NCBI GenBank assembly: GCA_029891345.1
Contig: CM057009.1
Coordinates: 231,995,178-232,059,177, forward strand
Source: Dryococelus australis
Taxonomy: Eukaryota; Arthropoda; Insecta; Phasmatodea; Phasmatidae
Reading direction: 5' to 3'
DNA length: 64,000 bases
The translations under genes and the position numbers were made by a program. Within the stretch, counting starts at the first letter, position 1. Every line of letters begins with the position of its first letter. Shown here piece after piece: positions 1 through 11,789 of this stretch. A model generated the notes under the pieces. It ran no database searches. It worked only from the letters and a program-made list of their open reading frames with translations, and had not been told where the DNA came from.

Positions 1-284
1 ATACAAAGCTCTCTCTTTGTCGCAGACCATCACATTTCGTTGGGTGATAACTTTTGAGATGCAAAAACAATTATGTCTCTATTTTTGCTATTACTGTCCT
101 CCTGCAATAAAACCATGCAGATTGCAGTTTGCAATGCATCAAAAACTAAAACTGTTTGTTTATTTTCATCAAAGTGTTTTAAGATTAGCACTCCCTTTAT
201 CACCTGCTGTAATTCTAAAAATGCTGGTTGCTCCTTTTGTCCCCATTTATATTCTGTATTATTTATTGGTAATTAATTAATGGT

Positions 285-1020
285 TCAGTTTTTTTTTGCA
301 TAGTTATATATGTATCTCCTAAGATAAGACGTCATTCCCAAAAATGTTCTTAATTGTTTAATATCAGTGGGTGGTGTCATTTGTTGAATAGCCTCAATTT
401 TTTGTGGGTCACTACTTATGCCACTGGGTGTAATGTAGTGTCCTAGTATTTTAATCTCCTGTAGAGAGAATGCACACTTTTGGCCATTTGTTTTGACATT
501 AAATTCTCTAAGCCTGTGAAATGTTTTCCTTATGTTTGAAATATGTTCTTTAAAATTATCGGCCAAAATTAATATATCATCAATATAAGAAATAGCTATG
601 TGCCATATAAGTGGCCTGAGTAAAATTTCTATAAATTGTTGGAAGTATTGGGGGGTGGTTTGCTAGGCCAATAGTCATTATTTTATACTGGAACAGACCA
701 ATTCCATCTATTGTAAATGCTAACTTATTCCTATCCTGTTACCTTACAGGAATGGTATAGAACCCAGAAAATAAATATATTGATATAATATATTTTAGAA
801 TTTTTTAGCAGTTCAAAATGTCTTCCATTCAGGGAAGAGGATATTATACTTTAACCAAATATTGATTTAATAATCTAAAGTCTGTTAAGAATTTCATTGA
901 TCCATTTTTCTTACGAATTACAAGACTTGGGGCAGCATATAAATAACTAGAAGCTTCTATTATCCCAGCAGCAGTCATATTGTTTATTTGTTGAGTTAAC
1001 TGGTCCCTTATATTTAGAAT
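285..1020 (-). pseudogene. pol: Copy A reverse transcriptase (broken)
   Basis: Reverse transcriptase domain of the gypsy type. On the minus strand the N-terminal part near 850-1,010 carries an RKKNGS motif and a DFRLLN motif. The catalytic box reads YIDD (plus positions about 577-588), so the two active-site aspartates are kept. The thumb (285-566) ends in a GHYITPSGI stretch and RTFLGMTSYLRRY, typical of gypsy RT before RNase H. There is a frameshift near 660 and stops upstream, so no full product can be made. RNase H and integrase would lie left of the window. Confidence 0.85.
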
Positions 1021-1253
1021 AATGCGATATAGCCTTTTGTGAACTGGGTTATCTGTAGTTAATTCTAGTTTATTTGATATTTTTTATTTCAGTTAATTCT
1101 AAAATATTATTAGTGAACCTATCTTGATATTCATCTGTAACATTTGCAAGCTGGCACTTTTGGTTCTCATCTAACTGTTTATTTATTTTAGATTTTATAT
1201 TTTGTATTGTTTCTGACTCCATTGCCTATACTCTATTTATACAGTATTCCATA

Positions 1254-1680
1254 CTACTTGTGTGTTTCAGTAACTGATGTATATAATGGCTTTGTCAGTA
1301 TTTTATTTGCATCACTACTATTTATAAACATAATATTATGATTAATAAATGGAATAATATTATAGGTTTTCATGAAGTCAACACCGAGTATTATATCTGT
1401 TTTCAAATTTTGTATTGTTAGGAAATCTTGCAGGAATGTGTGCCCTAGAATACTCAGATTAATGTTCGTTTGGAACCTTGGTGGTTCTATGTCCTCTATG
1501 GCACCTACAAGTGTGAAATTTCCTTTAGCTGGCTGCATTTGTTGATTCATAACAAGTGTTTGTGCTATACAGCTTTTACTGCAGCTAGTGTCTAGCGATG
1601 CATGATAGGCTTGCCCGTGGACCTTGACTAATACCCTTGGCGTGTTTTTTTTTCACGTGTCAAGGTCCGTGCCTACTTGG
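1254..1680 (-). pseudogene. Copy A retropepsin-like protease (broken)
   Basis: Aspartic protease domain that would process the gag-pol polyprotein. The reading frame continues upstream of the first methionine at 1,550 and contains LDTS at the active-site position, where DTG or DSG is usual, followed downstream by ILGVDFM, the second conserved box of retropepsins. Copy B has DMG and ILGVDL at the same places, so both active-site glycine and serine/threonine positions have drifted. An in-frame TGA lies just upstream in a run of T's on the plus strand (about 1,650). The domain sits between gag and RT as expected. Confidence 0.75.
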
Positions 1681-2330
1681 CTTTGTTGTTTATCCGCGTA
1701 AGTAAAGTCGTGCTGACTCAGTTTCGCTTGGCTTGCAGGAATGTCATCACTGTTAGCCGCTTCCTTGTTTTGTTTTGCCTCCTGACACCATGGCGCACTG
1801 TCTGTGTGTATAAAAAACTTAGGAGGCTGTAATCCGAACTTGATTTTTAAACTTCTAAACCTGCCTTAGATATTTGTTTGAAATTCAAAATTTTTGTTTG
1901 GAAACAAGTCACAATTATTACTATGGTGTCCTGGATACAGGCAAAGCGGGCATGTGGTTTGTGCTTCACTTCTTGGACCTATAAACTGTTTTCTGTTGCT
2001 TTGTTTGTTCCCTACCTTTGTTTACCTCACGCTCGTTCATTGGTGAGTCACGACTTTTTCTGCATACCTGGTCTCTTTTTCTGCAGTCTGTTTCCTCTTT
2101 CGCAAGTTAGCTCTTTCATAAATTATTTTTTATTGCACTACCTGGATTTTGTTTCCGTAATCTGCTGAAATGAATTTCAGATTTAACTTCAATTTCTTTT
2201 CGTTTTTCAACTCTCCTAAAATGATTTCCCCCTTGCCTTGTTGAGAAACAGTTTTGGTTTGCCCTGCTGTTTTTTGCAGCAATTTGAGCATAACTCTGTT
2301 TTATACTCTGACTCGTTCCTACTCTTATCC

Positions 2331-3850
2331 TTATGAAATTCTTTTTTGAATGTGTTTCTTTGGTTTTCTAAGGGGGTAATACATATGACCACTTTGTAAC
2401 CTAGTTTTATGACCTATACATTTATATTCCTTGATTACCATATCTACTCGTGTTTGCTTCTTGGGAACCTTCATATTACGAATTTCTGCCTGTGTTGGTT
2501 CTCTTTCCTTCATATATTCTATCCTGACCAACTGTGTGTCTGTAGTTTTGACCTATTCTTTGATTTCTGCGATATTATGGTTTTCTGTAATAGCTTGGTT
2601 TCTGAGCTGGAGTATACTCTCTTTGTACTATTATTATTGGCTAATTGTTATGCAGATATCTCCTATCTTCATTATGCCTATTATAGTCATTACTCATATT
2701 TGTGGGGCAATTACCTCTGTACTGTCTTGTGTTTCTTTGTGTGTTGTGTTTCTTTGCATGTTGTAACTATGCCTATGTGTCATTTATTCTGTGTTTTTCT
2801 GATCACCTTGTTCCTTTTGTGCATTTAGTGTGAGTTTTGTAATTTCCTCCTTCAATTTAAATATTTCTGTTTGTAATTTTTCTGTCTTGTGACTGGGGGA
2901 AACTGTGGCAATGGCTTCATTATACCTATATAGTCCTAGATAAACTCGTTTGAGATTGTTATAGAGCTGGTCCATGACATCGTTCTGTAGACCTATTATT
3001 TTGTCTGCTACTCAAGGCAGCATGGATTTCTAAATTATCCCTATAAATTCTGACACTGATAAATTTTGGTTGTATTTACTTTTGTAGTATAACAGGTATT
3101 GTATGTGTAATTGCAGCTTTCTCCTAATTTTTGTTTCTTTGTTTACAATAACTGCCTGTATTTTTTGACTTTGTCGATTGGTGAGAATGTGTTTGGTAGC
3201 TTAGTTACTATCTCTAACCATGTGATTGGTTGTCATGCTGTATTCTGTAATATATTTTAGTATGTTCTTTTTGCTGTTCCTGCTAAGTAAAATTGTATTT
3301 GTCTACACTTTTCTGTCTCATCCCAATTGTTAATGTCACAAACTGCACTGTAGTGATTTATAAAATCATCTATGTCTTGCCCTATGTCTCCTGAATACAT
3401 AGGGATCTTCTCTGACTTTTGAATGACTACCATGTGTGGCTGTTGTTCAGCCATATTTATTTGTTTCACATTTTCCGTGCTCAAATTAATGTAGGGTCCA
3501 AGTGGTGATTGAGTGTTAATGTAAGTGGGCTGGCTCTCTGTGACTGTTTTCATGTCTGCTGTTATGGCTACCTGTATCATTGTATGTCTGCTCGTATTTC
3601 TGGGCAGGAATTAAACCTTTCTCTATTATTTTTTTATATTAGCCACCTTCTTAACCGTGTACATGTACTATCTAGTTGTGAAATTAAATCTGGATTTGTT
3701 TGTATAAGGGTGTCTGCTTTTTGAATTTGTGGGTGTGTCTAATCTCTCTCTTTGTTCTAATGTTTCCGTTACTGGTGTCAAGTCTAATGTTAAATTTTTA
3801 AATAATTTCTTTGCTGATATTGAAAATGCTTTGTTCTTTTCTGAACTCAT
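2331..3850 (-). pseudogene. gag: Copy A gag polyprotein (broken)
   Basis: Structural gag protein of copy A. The start is taken as the ATG at 3,850 (MSSEKNKAF), about 300 bases inside the primer-binding site. A second stretch (3,257-3,580) holds a capsid-type sequence with EKIPMYSGD and NNWDETEKC, matching copy B, then FYLAGTAKR. Further on are a helical, lysine/glutamate-rich segment (2,784-2,975) and a basic tail (2,331-2,531). The frame is broken at least at 3,660, 3,250 and 2,780. Plus-strand ORFs of up to 139 codons overlapping it have no recognisable content and are shadows. Confidence 0.7.
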
Positions 3851-4150
3851 AAAAAGGTTTTATAATGTCCGTGTAATAGTGCTGTTTAACTGTGTAGTGT
3901 ATAAAACTTTGTATTTTGTGCGTGTCTCAGTAATCTGATGTGACCCTGAACTTACAATTTCACTCTTTAGCAACACGTATACGTCGGTGATGTAAGTTGT
4001 GTACTGATAACGGGGTTAGTAACACACCACTGCACACGTTAGTAATTATTTTTCAACATATCCTGTACATGCATGTGCGATCTACGAAGCAATGTTAAAT
4101 AAAGCAAGCAATTCTATTAACTAATAACCTGGGAGAAGGGGGAACCATTA

Positions 4151-4163
4151 GGCGCCTCCACCA
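4151..4163 (-). other. Copy A primer-binding site
   Basis: On the minus strand TGGTGGAGGCGCC starts two bases after the LTR end. The same site (TGGTGGATGCGCC) lies next to the LTR at 63,172, and a related one (TGATGGAGTCTCC) next to the LTR start at 58,438. The TGG start fits pairing to a tRNA CCA end. The tRNA species was not identified. Confidence 0.6.
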
Positions 4164-4164
4164 A

Positions 4165-4839
4165 TGTTACCTTAGCATGCAGATACAAAATCCTACTCTA
4201 CTATGACAGGGCAAGTAAGCAGTTAAAAGTTGGTGTCAAATATAAACTCAGTCTCCAGTTTTATTTATCAATTACTTTCTACAATATCTTTTAGCTTTTC
4301 AATAGATTCAAAGTAATAAACATATATTATAATCTTCCCATTAAAATCACAATTAACATCAAATCAAGCTGGATTAATGTTGTCTAAGATGAAAGTAATA
4401 CTGTCAAGTCTCTACTCTCAGCAAACCCCAGATTACACTCTGACGGACTTTCACTTACCACTGATTTCTTTACATCACAGCATGAAGTCTATTGGTCGCA
4501 ACACGCATGGGAACTCGCAGTAGCAGCAGCTTGCACAGGTGGCCCCGGCCACGGACCCCCAGCATCTCGGCAGCTGCGGTGACGTAGAACGACGATGGCT
4601 TGCTCTGGTCAGGACCTTTTATATGAGGTGATGTCCTTGTTTCAGCAGCTCTGTTTACTCACCCTCTCAAAATACTCTCTTACGTCTCCTCTGGCTGGCT
4701 CCACCTTAGGCTGCTTCCAGGCTCTTGTAGCAGCATTCATATCATTATACACACAGTTATGTGGGTGCACCCATGAATATTTATATTTGTTATAATTTAG
4801 AACAATTTGCTGAAACCATTTTATAAAACAAATTTAACA
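4165..4839 (-). mobile_element. Copy A 5' LTR (right end approximate)
   Basis: Begins TGTTACC directly outside the primer-binding site, the same start as the LTRs at 46,831 and 63,172. A minus-strand TATA box (CATATAAAAGG) lies at about 4,617-4,627, followed by a GC-richer leader. The right end is placed at a TTAACA at 4,839, giving about 675 bp, close to the 631 bp of the LTR at 63,172. This end is a guess, because no second copy of this LTR is in the window. Confidence 0.5.
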
Positions 4840-5945
4840 CACCAAAATTGTTTTTATTTGTTTTTCCAAGCTTTTCTGGTTAGGTCAAAATTCCAAAGAA
4901 GACGAGAAAACATGCTGCTATAAATGTTTGCTCTTTTTAGTTTTCACACAGAAAGGTAAAAATAAATCTAAGCTGACAATTTGTCAGGCGCTGGTCCTGA
5001 CTCTGGTTTACAGACGGAAGGAAGAAAACTCAGCTCATGGTCCCATCACACAGCTAGGCCATGGCACAAACCGGGAAGGTGTATTTTATATCATGGTCAG
5101 TTACAGGTAGTATTTCCCGGACAAAACTTGAACTGCCCTTAGATTGAACAAAAATTAGATAAAAGGATTAAAACCCACGTTAAACAAATAATTATCTGAA
5201 GGCAGAAACAAGCAAACATCCAAATTAACTGTGAGTGGTCTATGAACTAATTATAACATGATGTTACATAATAATCAAGCAGAAAATATTAATATCTCGT
5301 TACATCTTGGAAAGGTTTTGTGAAGATGATTGAGTCAACATTTTTTTTTACCAACCAAGAAACTTGGGTCTTTCTGATACACATGACATGGCCAATCGAT
5401 ACATCTCGAACCACCATGTCACAATCGCCAAAATAATGACGAATGAAAACATGGTCTATATTATTTTAAACTTTAGATTACAAAGTTAATTATTATAAAA
5501 TTATTATAAACATATAATGTAAAATAGCATCAAGAGATCAAACAATAAAGAGCACAAGCTGTGTCATCTGGTGTGAAAAATGTGAAAAATGTGAAGAAAA
5601 AAAAAACAGATTAAGTAGAGACAGCCAAATATGGTTTGCTATTTTAAAGAGCAACAAACACACTGTAACTAGAATATAATTACATTATTTTGCTACTTCT
5701 TATTGCATTTACAATTACAAGTCTTGAACACGCTTTTAAATTAAGATTACAACAATCTTTAACATGACACAATGAATATTAAAAGGAAAACAAATTGCCA
5801 TAAAAATATATTAATTTATATAATAATTAAGGAAAGATGACAGGGTTTTGCCAAAAAGGAAGGAAATTTCTAACAAAAGCAAATTAGAACAAAATAGGTT
5901 AGAGAGAAAATGCCACAACATGGCACACAACATCAAAACCATCTG
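4840..5945. other. AT-rich stretch, no gene seen
   Basis: No coding similarity or clear repeat structure is visible. Short open frames here (for example 4,928-5,110) carry no motif I recognise. Confidence 0.5.
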
Positions 5946-6842
5946 GGTGGGGGCTGGCCAAGCTCTATAATATGGACCCTGGAAGCAATGTCCCTCATGG
6001 TCATCTGCATCTTCTTCAGTTTCTTTTTGATATTGTCATCATCTTCACTCAGTGTCACTATCCATACTTGAGGTTGGGGGTGCAAACCCCTGTCATTCTG
6101 ATTTCACCTCTAGTCCTTGGGCTAGGGTGTCTGGTATCATGTGGGGTGCAGCCATATGTACTGCTTGCCATACCTCTGTGTCTGCGATATGGCATTGCCA
6201 AAGAAGTAGACTGCGATGATGTCACACACCTCCTCGGGGCACCCTTCCAATGATAGTAGGAACAGCTGCATGTCATCTTGCCGTAGCTCCTGCAGTGGCC
6301 TCCTTGTCCCCTGTGTGCAACTTCACATTTGGGCATGGTGGGCATGTTACAGGCATCGGTCACCAAAATGTAACTCCAAGGGCAACACCAGTGTGGAATA
6401 CTCACCTCGCTCTCGCTGAGATTGTAGTTTGCCTAGTGCAGGACCTCTCAATACAGTAGCAAGGTATTAAACTTGCTGTTCATCTAACAGACATTTGATG
6501 TAGATGACTCTTTCAAACTGGTATTGGTTTTCCCATCAAGGAGTCTGACCATCGTAAGGGGTGGGCTAAATTGCAACCCTTTTTTCCACTCCAGACTATT
6601 GCAACACCAATGCTGCAGAGCTGCTGGCTATCCTCGAGAGTTTTCTGTAGTGGTTACAACTTGTACTGCTATCTCTCTTCTCTCGACTGCCGGCTTGGTG
6701 ATAGAGAAACTCCGCTGTTTAAGAAATTTGTGCAATTCCATCTCTAATGCACCAAATTTCTGTTTCATTTAATTCTCAACACTGTCCATCCTTTTGTTTA
6801 CATTGTCCATCCTTTTGTTTACACGGTTCACATTTTCATTTA

Positions 6843-6855
6843 CACTTTCCATTCT
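6843..6855. repeat. Left target-site duplication of SINE
   Basis: CACTTTCCATTCT, repeated exactly at 7,110-7,122. Confidence 0.85.
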
Positions 6856-7109
6856 GGGGGCCATGGTGGCTGAGCAATTAGCACGCTCGCCTCACACCAA
6901 GGTAAACTGGGTTCAACCCCTAGCCGAGTCACCGGATTTTCGTAAGTGGGAATCGTGCCAGACGATGCAGTTGGTCAGCGGGTTTTCTCGGGGATCTCCC
7001 GTTTCTCCCGCCCTTTCATTTCAGTGCCGCTCCATATTATTATTCACTTCAATCATTCTCATTAGCTCTCAGGAACTCACTGTTAAGAGCCGCCCAAATC
7101 TCTTCACTT
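6856..7109 (+). mobile_element. tRNA-derived SINE
   Basis: About 254 bp, plus strand. The 5' part has an A-box-like TGGCTGAGCAATTAGC and a B box GGTTCAACCCC about 45 bases later, the internal RNA polymerase III promoter of a tRNA-derived SINE. The 3' part (GCGGGTTTTCTCGGGGATC, then GTTAAGAGCCGCCCAAATC) recurs at 28,544-28,597 and 63,818-64,000 on the other strand, so it is a family. Perfect 13-bp target duplications flank it, showing insertion by target-primed reverse transcription into the gag coiled-coil repeat. There is no poly-A tail; the end is a simple TTCACTTC-like tail. Confidence 0.85.
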
Positions 7110-7122
7110 CACTTTCCATTCT
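7110..7122. repeat. Right target-site duplication of SINE
   Basis: Exact copy of the 13 bases at 6,843-6,855. Confidence 0.85.
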
Positions 7123-7640
7123 GTTGTTTACGCTGTTCACTATTTAATTTAAGTTGTCCATTCTTTCATTTATGGTGTTAATTTTCTCATTCACACAGTC
7201 AGTTCTCATATTCACAACTCACTAATGTCTTTTTTTTTTGTCGACATTATCCATTTTATTGTCTACATTCTCATTAACTGTGCCTATTTTCTCACCTACT
7301 AAATCATTTATGTAAGTTATTGATTATTTACATTTATGTTCACATTACTTGTTACTGAACTCATTTGGGTATTTTCAGTTTCATTTACACTTTCTTTCAC
7401 AATACTAATTTTGTTATCCAGGCTCATCTGTCTACCTAATCCCTCAATTAATGCGTACAGTGCTACCAGTTTTAAAGAAATTTTTCTAGTTAACATTCAC
7501 TGCAGTGGTTGTACAAAACTGTTAATTTTTTTTTTTTGCCTACAGCTATGACAACTAATTAGTTTTAATGTCACTAATTACTTGTATTTTGCTGAACTTA
7601 ATTTGCAATTGAATGCCTTCATCCCACTTGTGATGAAGTA

Positions 7641-9735
7641 TTACAATATGCCATGTTTGTGAGGAATGGAGATGTTAATAAAAATAAAAGTACTAAATTT
7701 GATTATTAATTTATTCACATAGCTATTATTTACAACGTTAAATTATTTATCTCCGCTATTACTCTTGTTGTTCATAGCGAGTGCAATATTTAATGTCTAT
7801 CTCAATTCTAATTAAAGTTCTTATCAAAGTGTCTATATTGGTTACAGTCACGTAATTCACACTCATTATTTACACATATTCAATCCGTATCCACTAGATG
7901 TTATGTTTCCCCTTTTTAAGATCTCTTGGCTAGGTCAAGACAGCCTTATAAGATGAACTAGGAGAAAGAAATTATTTGAAAATAATTACAAGAATCATAA
8001 GACTTAAACTAAAGAGCTATTTATTGTACCATTAAGAGCCTCACTTTAAAGGAAATAAGGGCCAGAGAAAAGTCTGAGAATGATAATAAGGAGAGGGACA
8101 TACTCTACATCAAACTTGTGTCTGCTCGCTTGCTGTCCAGGGAGAGAGGAAGATATTCAGGCCACTGGTAGTCCACCAACTACGATCTTCCCTCAGTTCA
8201 GAGCCCTGTTTTCACGTCTTGCCTCACTCCTACTGCTTTGTCCCGTGACTGTGATTTGTTGCGACTTGTTTGATATGTGTAGTTAAGCTTCAAATTGCTA
8301 ATAATCTTTTGTTACTTTGACTAATCAGGTGGACTCACATTTTGGTCTTACCTCGGCAGATTTTCCAGCTTCTTTAGACTTTTAGACATTTGAGCGCTGT
8401 TTTGAAAATGTTTTATAAACAGTGTGCTGCCCTCTTGTGAAGCATGCATGTGTGGCTTTCGTATAGTGCAAGATTGTATAATGAAGAGAGCTGAGTGTAA
8501 CACCTTGCTGTCAATGAGACATTAAGTCCCACCTACTTAAAGTCGGTCTCAGCTACAATGGTAAGATTTTGAAAGCCAGAACCACCTACTTGGTAGCCAC
8601 AAAATAATATTCATCAACACTGCCAAAGCATTATAAATGCCTGCCATCAGCTGATATAAAATATGCCTGTGTGTATGTGTATATTTATGTTGGCAGTGCT
8701 TTTCTGAAAATAGTGTGACAAAATTAATTAACAAATTTAAGATTCCTATAAAAAGTTAAAAACAATATTTCATTTTCAGTTACATAATCAGTTTTTAAAT
8801 TTTGTGTTGTTACTTGGTAATTCAAACAATTTCAATTTTCATGGATTGTTAACAAGAAGACAACTTTTTGTCCTGTAAAAATCTATGGATAGTTTGTTTC
8901 TCCATGCCATATTTTTTTTTTAACTTTAGCAACATCCATCTTCTCTTGGTTTCCATGGGGTGCTAAATTACTGCATAAAACACATCAGTCCGCACAGTCA
9001 CTGGTTGTCCTGCGTGTTGCATGTCGCTTGTTGCTTTATGTCCTTGCCGAAATACTACAATTTGCCCCACAATAGTTTTTTTAATGTTTTTTGAAATAGA
9101 GGAAAAATGATAATAATCTTACAAAGCAATACCTGAATGCTGTTCCGGTGCGTTCCAGCTCCACTACACCGCTGCTTCAGAGTGGCTATTTTAATATGCA
9201 CAGTAGTTGACTCACAACTGAATAAATGTTACCCTCCACGTGATAATCATCCATCACACTGCCACCTAGTAATGCAATTGCATACTATGGATGCCAGGTT
9301 GACTGGAGACATATTACATCTCGTGGTACCGATATGTTATTTTAATGAAAAATAATAGCCATGACTTATGACTTAACCCATGTACTTTCCCATGTGAAGT
9401 GTAAAATGTATGGTGCATTTATTCTTACTAAAGTTTCAAGTTATTTCGTTAAGTTCAAGTGCCATTTGTAATAATTGTGAAATAAAAAATAAAATAAACT
9501 AGCTATAATTTTTTTCACAAAGATCGCTATTTTTTTTAGCAAGTTGAAGCAGCAGTCAATCTTCAACATATCATCATACACTCACGAACAGTTGACTTAC
9601 ACACATCTGTTATGGTGGTGAAATGGCACTGTGGCCACTCCGTCAAATGGAATAGTGCCCAACCATGCAAAACTAGGATGTCATCAGAATTTATATTGAC
9701 CGCCTGAGTGACAGTCGAACACATAATAGGAAAGA
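7641..9735. other. No gene seen; possible LTR start at 7,899
   Basis: At 7,899 a TGTTATG start follows sequence that, on the minus strand, reads TCTAGTGGATACGG. A minus-strand TATA-like CATCTTATAAGG lies near 7,950. This would suit a 5' LTR of element D, whose gag lies just left, but no second LTR or clear right end is present. The rest (8,330-9,735) shows nothing beyond a short GT-rich patch near 8,670. Confidence 0.25.
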
Positions 9736-10239
9736 GAAAAAAAGAGCTCAGTCTATTTTATTGGAGCCAGGTTATTGGGGCCAAACATATGGGGCACTTA
9801 AAATCTGAAGTTATGTAGATGCTGGGATTTCCACGGATCACCGTGTAAAGAGTGTATCTTGAATTCATGGATTTGATTAAAACCACCATTGCCAGCGATA
9901 ATTACAGTGGCATACAATGTATTAATGACTGGGGTCGTCATCAGCTAACTTGGTAGGTAACAACAATAGGCAGGCCACAGTTTAACAGATCACTCACCAA
10001 ATGAATGCTGTATCACAATGACCTGTGAACAGCCATACCATCTAGAACAATCTCCTTGCTATGAGGTTCAGAAACTGCCACCTTTCTAGGGTACCTGCTC
10101 ACTGCATGTCACAAGGCTGAACAATTAACGTGGGTATGGGAACATCACCATTGGGCCCCATGTTGCACGGAAAAGGGTTGCTCGGATGTATAAGTTGAGG
10201 TACATATTGATGTAAACAAATTGCAGAATATGAGTATTT

Positions 10240-11450
10240 CACCAATAGAGATGGGTAATATTTCCTGTCACAGCAACTGTAACTGCTTAAGGGTTGTTGC
10301 TGTCACAAGTTGTGACAGATGACTCATAGTCACAGCTACAGCGATGACTGCTTCCTACGTATTGGCAACCATTTCCAGAGATGAGATTATGAGTTTACTC
10401 TTACCAGGTTGCTTGTCACTGTTGCTGTCACTTTGCTATGTTGTGTCATTGGCAAAATTATGTAATAAGTCCGGTGCCCAGGCCTAGACGAAGGCAGATC
10501 AGTAAGCAAGATATTATTGCCTCATGAAAAATAAGTGGTTACTTTTACTTGTTATAATGGGCTGTCTCATTTGTAGTTTTAAGATATATATTACATTGTT
10601 TGTATTATTTAAATTGTCATGGTGCTTAAGTATTACAGATTTATTTATATAGTAATGTTCACCAGTGTCCTAAATTATAAGTGCACTTAACTAAAACTAG
10701 GGAGCCTAGTTAATGGGTAAACACTAAAGATTCTCATAATATTATTAAAAAAATTGGAGAGTGTCAAGATGAACCACAGCCAAATTATCTGCAAATATAA
10801 AATAACTGAAATTTAAACAAACTTCAAATATATTTCAAACCAAACAAATGAAATTTAAGAATTTAATACATATTTAGGTGGCTGTAAAATAATGCATATT
10901 AATGTCTCACATATTTAAAATAAATTTCACATAGAATAAATAATGAATAGGAAACATAATCTTAAGTTCAGAATATTAAATTTTGGGGCATTGTTACATA
11001 TTTTAAATAATTTATTTTGTGAAATTCATAATGAAGTATGTTCATGTATGCTGTGGTTATCTCTGGCCATAGAACAGAACCTGCCAACTGGATGTTGTAC
11101 AGATATTAAATAAAAAAATTTCTCAAATTATTGTTAAAGCGTTCTGAAAAGAGCAAATGCTTCAAAATACGGCAATAGTTTGGTTATTTGGTAATTTGTG
11201 TTTTTGACGATACTGTATAAAAAATACTCCATAAAGATTTGACATATTTTAAGAGCCATCTAAACCATTTAATTTTTGTGGTTTACAAATAAAGTAGTCT
11301 ACGGAGATGGTAAAGCAAAAAATTTAATGAAGGTGATAAGCAGTAACAAAGTCGCACTTATTTGTCACTATGAGTTTGATATCACTGTTATTGGCTGTCA
11401 CCATTTCAGGAACTGTGTGTCTGCTCCCACCTTTAGTTGCCAAGCACATA
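10240..11450. other. Non-coding stretch inside the Tc1-like pseudogene
   Basis: AT-rich and without coding signal. It separates the first and second parts of the transposase, so it is probably an insertion or has replaced the segment with the first catalytic Asp. GAGATGGGTAA near 10,248 resembles the start of some hAT-type MITEs, but I saw no matching end. It holds one copy of a 36-bp palindromic repeat (10,686-10,721). Confidence 0.4.
10686..10721. repeat. 36-bp palindromic repeat, copy 1
   Basis: CTTAACTAAAACTAGGGAGC and the 16 bases after it are identical to 18,564-18,599. The core AACTAGG-GAG-CCTAGTT is an inverted repeat. Confidence 0.8.
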
Positions 11451-11789
11451 AAGCAATGGATGACTCATGTTAGCAGGGTACAGTTCAGGCCAGTTGTAGT
11501 GGTATCCTTGTATGTGGACTGTATTTATGGAATGAAATGGGTCCTCTGGTACACATGCCATCATCCCTCACCGGCGAACAATAGAACAATACAGGGACCA
11601 GCTGGTGGATCATGTGAACTGGTTTCTGCACCTTTGGCTCGCTGCAGATGACCTGCACATATAGCAAGACAATGCACTTGCCCACTGCTCCCAAATTGTG
11701 ACAGAGTGGTTGGATGAACATTCCACAGACTTGAGAATGCTTGCTTGGCCACCAAGGTAACCCAATCTCAATCTCAATTGTATAAAATA

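Larger units (their letters stand above)
1..4164 (-). mobile_element. Errantivirus-like Ty3/gypsy retroelement, copy A (internal part, cut by window edge)
   Basis: Reading the minus strand from the right, the order is primer-binding site, gag, protease and reverse transcriptase, which is the Ty3/gypsy order. The element leaves the window inside the RT thumb, so RNase H, integrase and any env are outside. Its gag and protease match copy B at 52-58 kb (for example EKIP-x4-G and NNWDE in gag, ILGVD in protease, PLYTSV after it), so A and B are one family. All frames are broken by stops and shifts, so this is a dead copy. Confidence 0.85.
6780..7480. repeat. Degenerate short-period repeat (coiled-coil coding repeat)
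   Basis: Plus-strand units such as TTTGTTTACATTGTCCATCC recur with drift on both sides of the SINE. Read on the minus strand they are the heptad-like units of the gag remnant, so the repeat is both a minisatellite and a coiled-coil coding sequence. Confidence 0.6.
5950..7640 (-). pseudogene. gag: Ty3/gypsy gag remnant with long coiled coil (element D)
   Basis: Minus-strand gag remnant. From the N-terminal side (about 7,560 to 6,780) it encodes a long run of degenerate heptad-like units of the type NKRMDNVN and NERMDN, then ELKQKFG-like text lost partly to a stop (KQKFGALEMELHKFLKQR). The capsid part (about 6,560 to 6,130) carries a DGKT box, YLATVLRGPALG, EYSTLV and LLSLEGCPEEV, the layout of insect gypsy gag capsids. 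Several frameshifts separate these pieces. A SINE interrupts the coiled coil at 6,856-7,109. No pol domain follows to the left, so the copy is truncated or its pol is lost. Confidence 0.7.

Noticed and set aside
2409-2828. 139-codon plus-strand frame rich in hydrophobic residues
   Set aside because: It is the complement of the copy A gag region. No motif, T-rich composition, and the minus strand carries the recognisable protein.
6856-6925. A and B boxes of a tRNA gene
   Set aside because: The boxes belong to a SINE: no cloverleaf can be completed, and target duplications flank a 254-bp unit.
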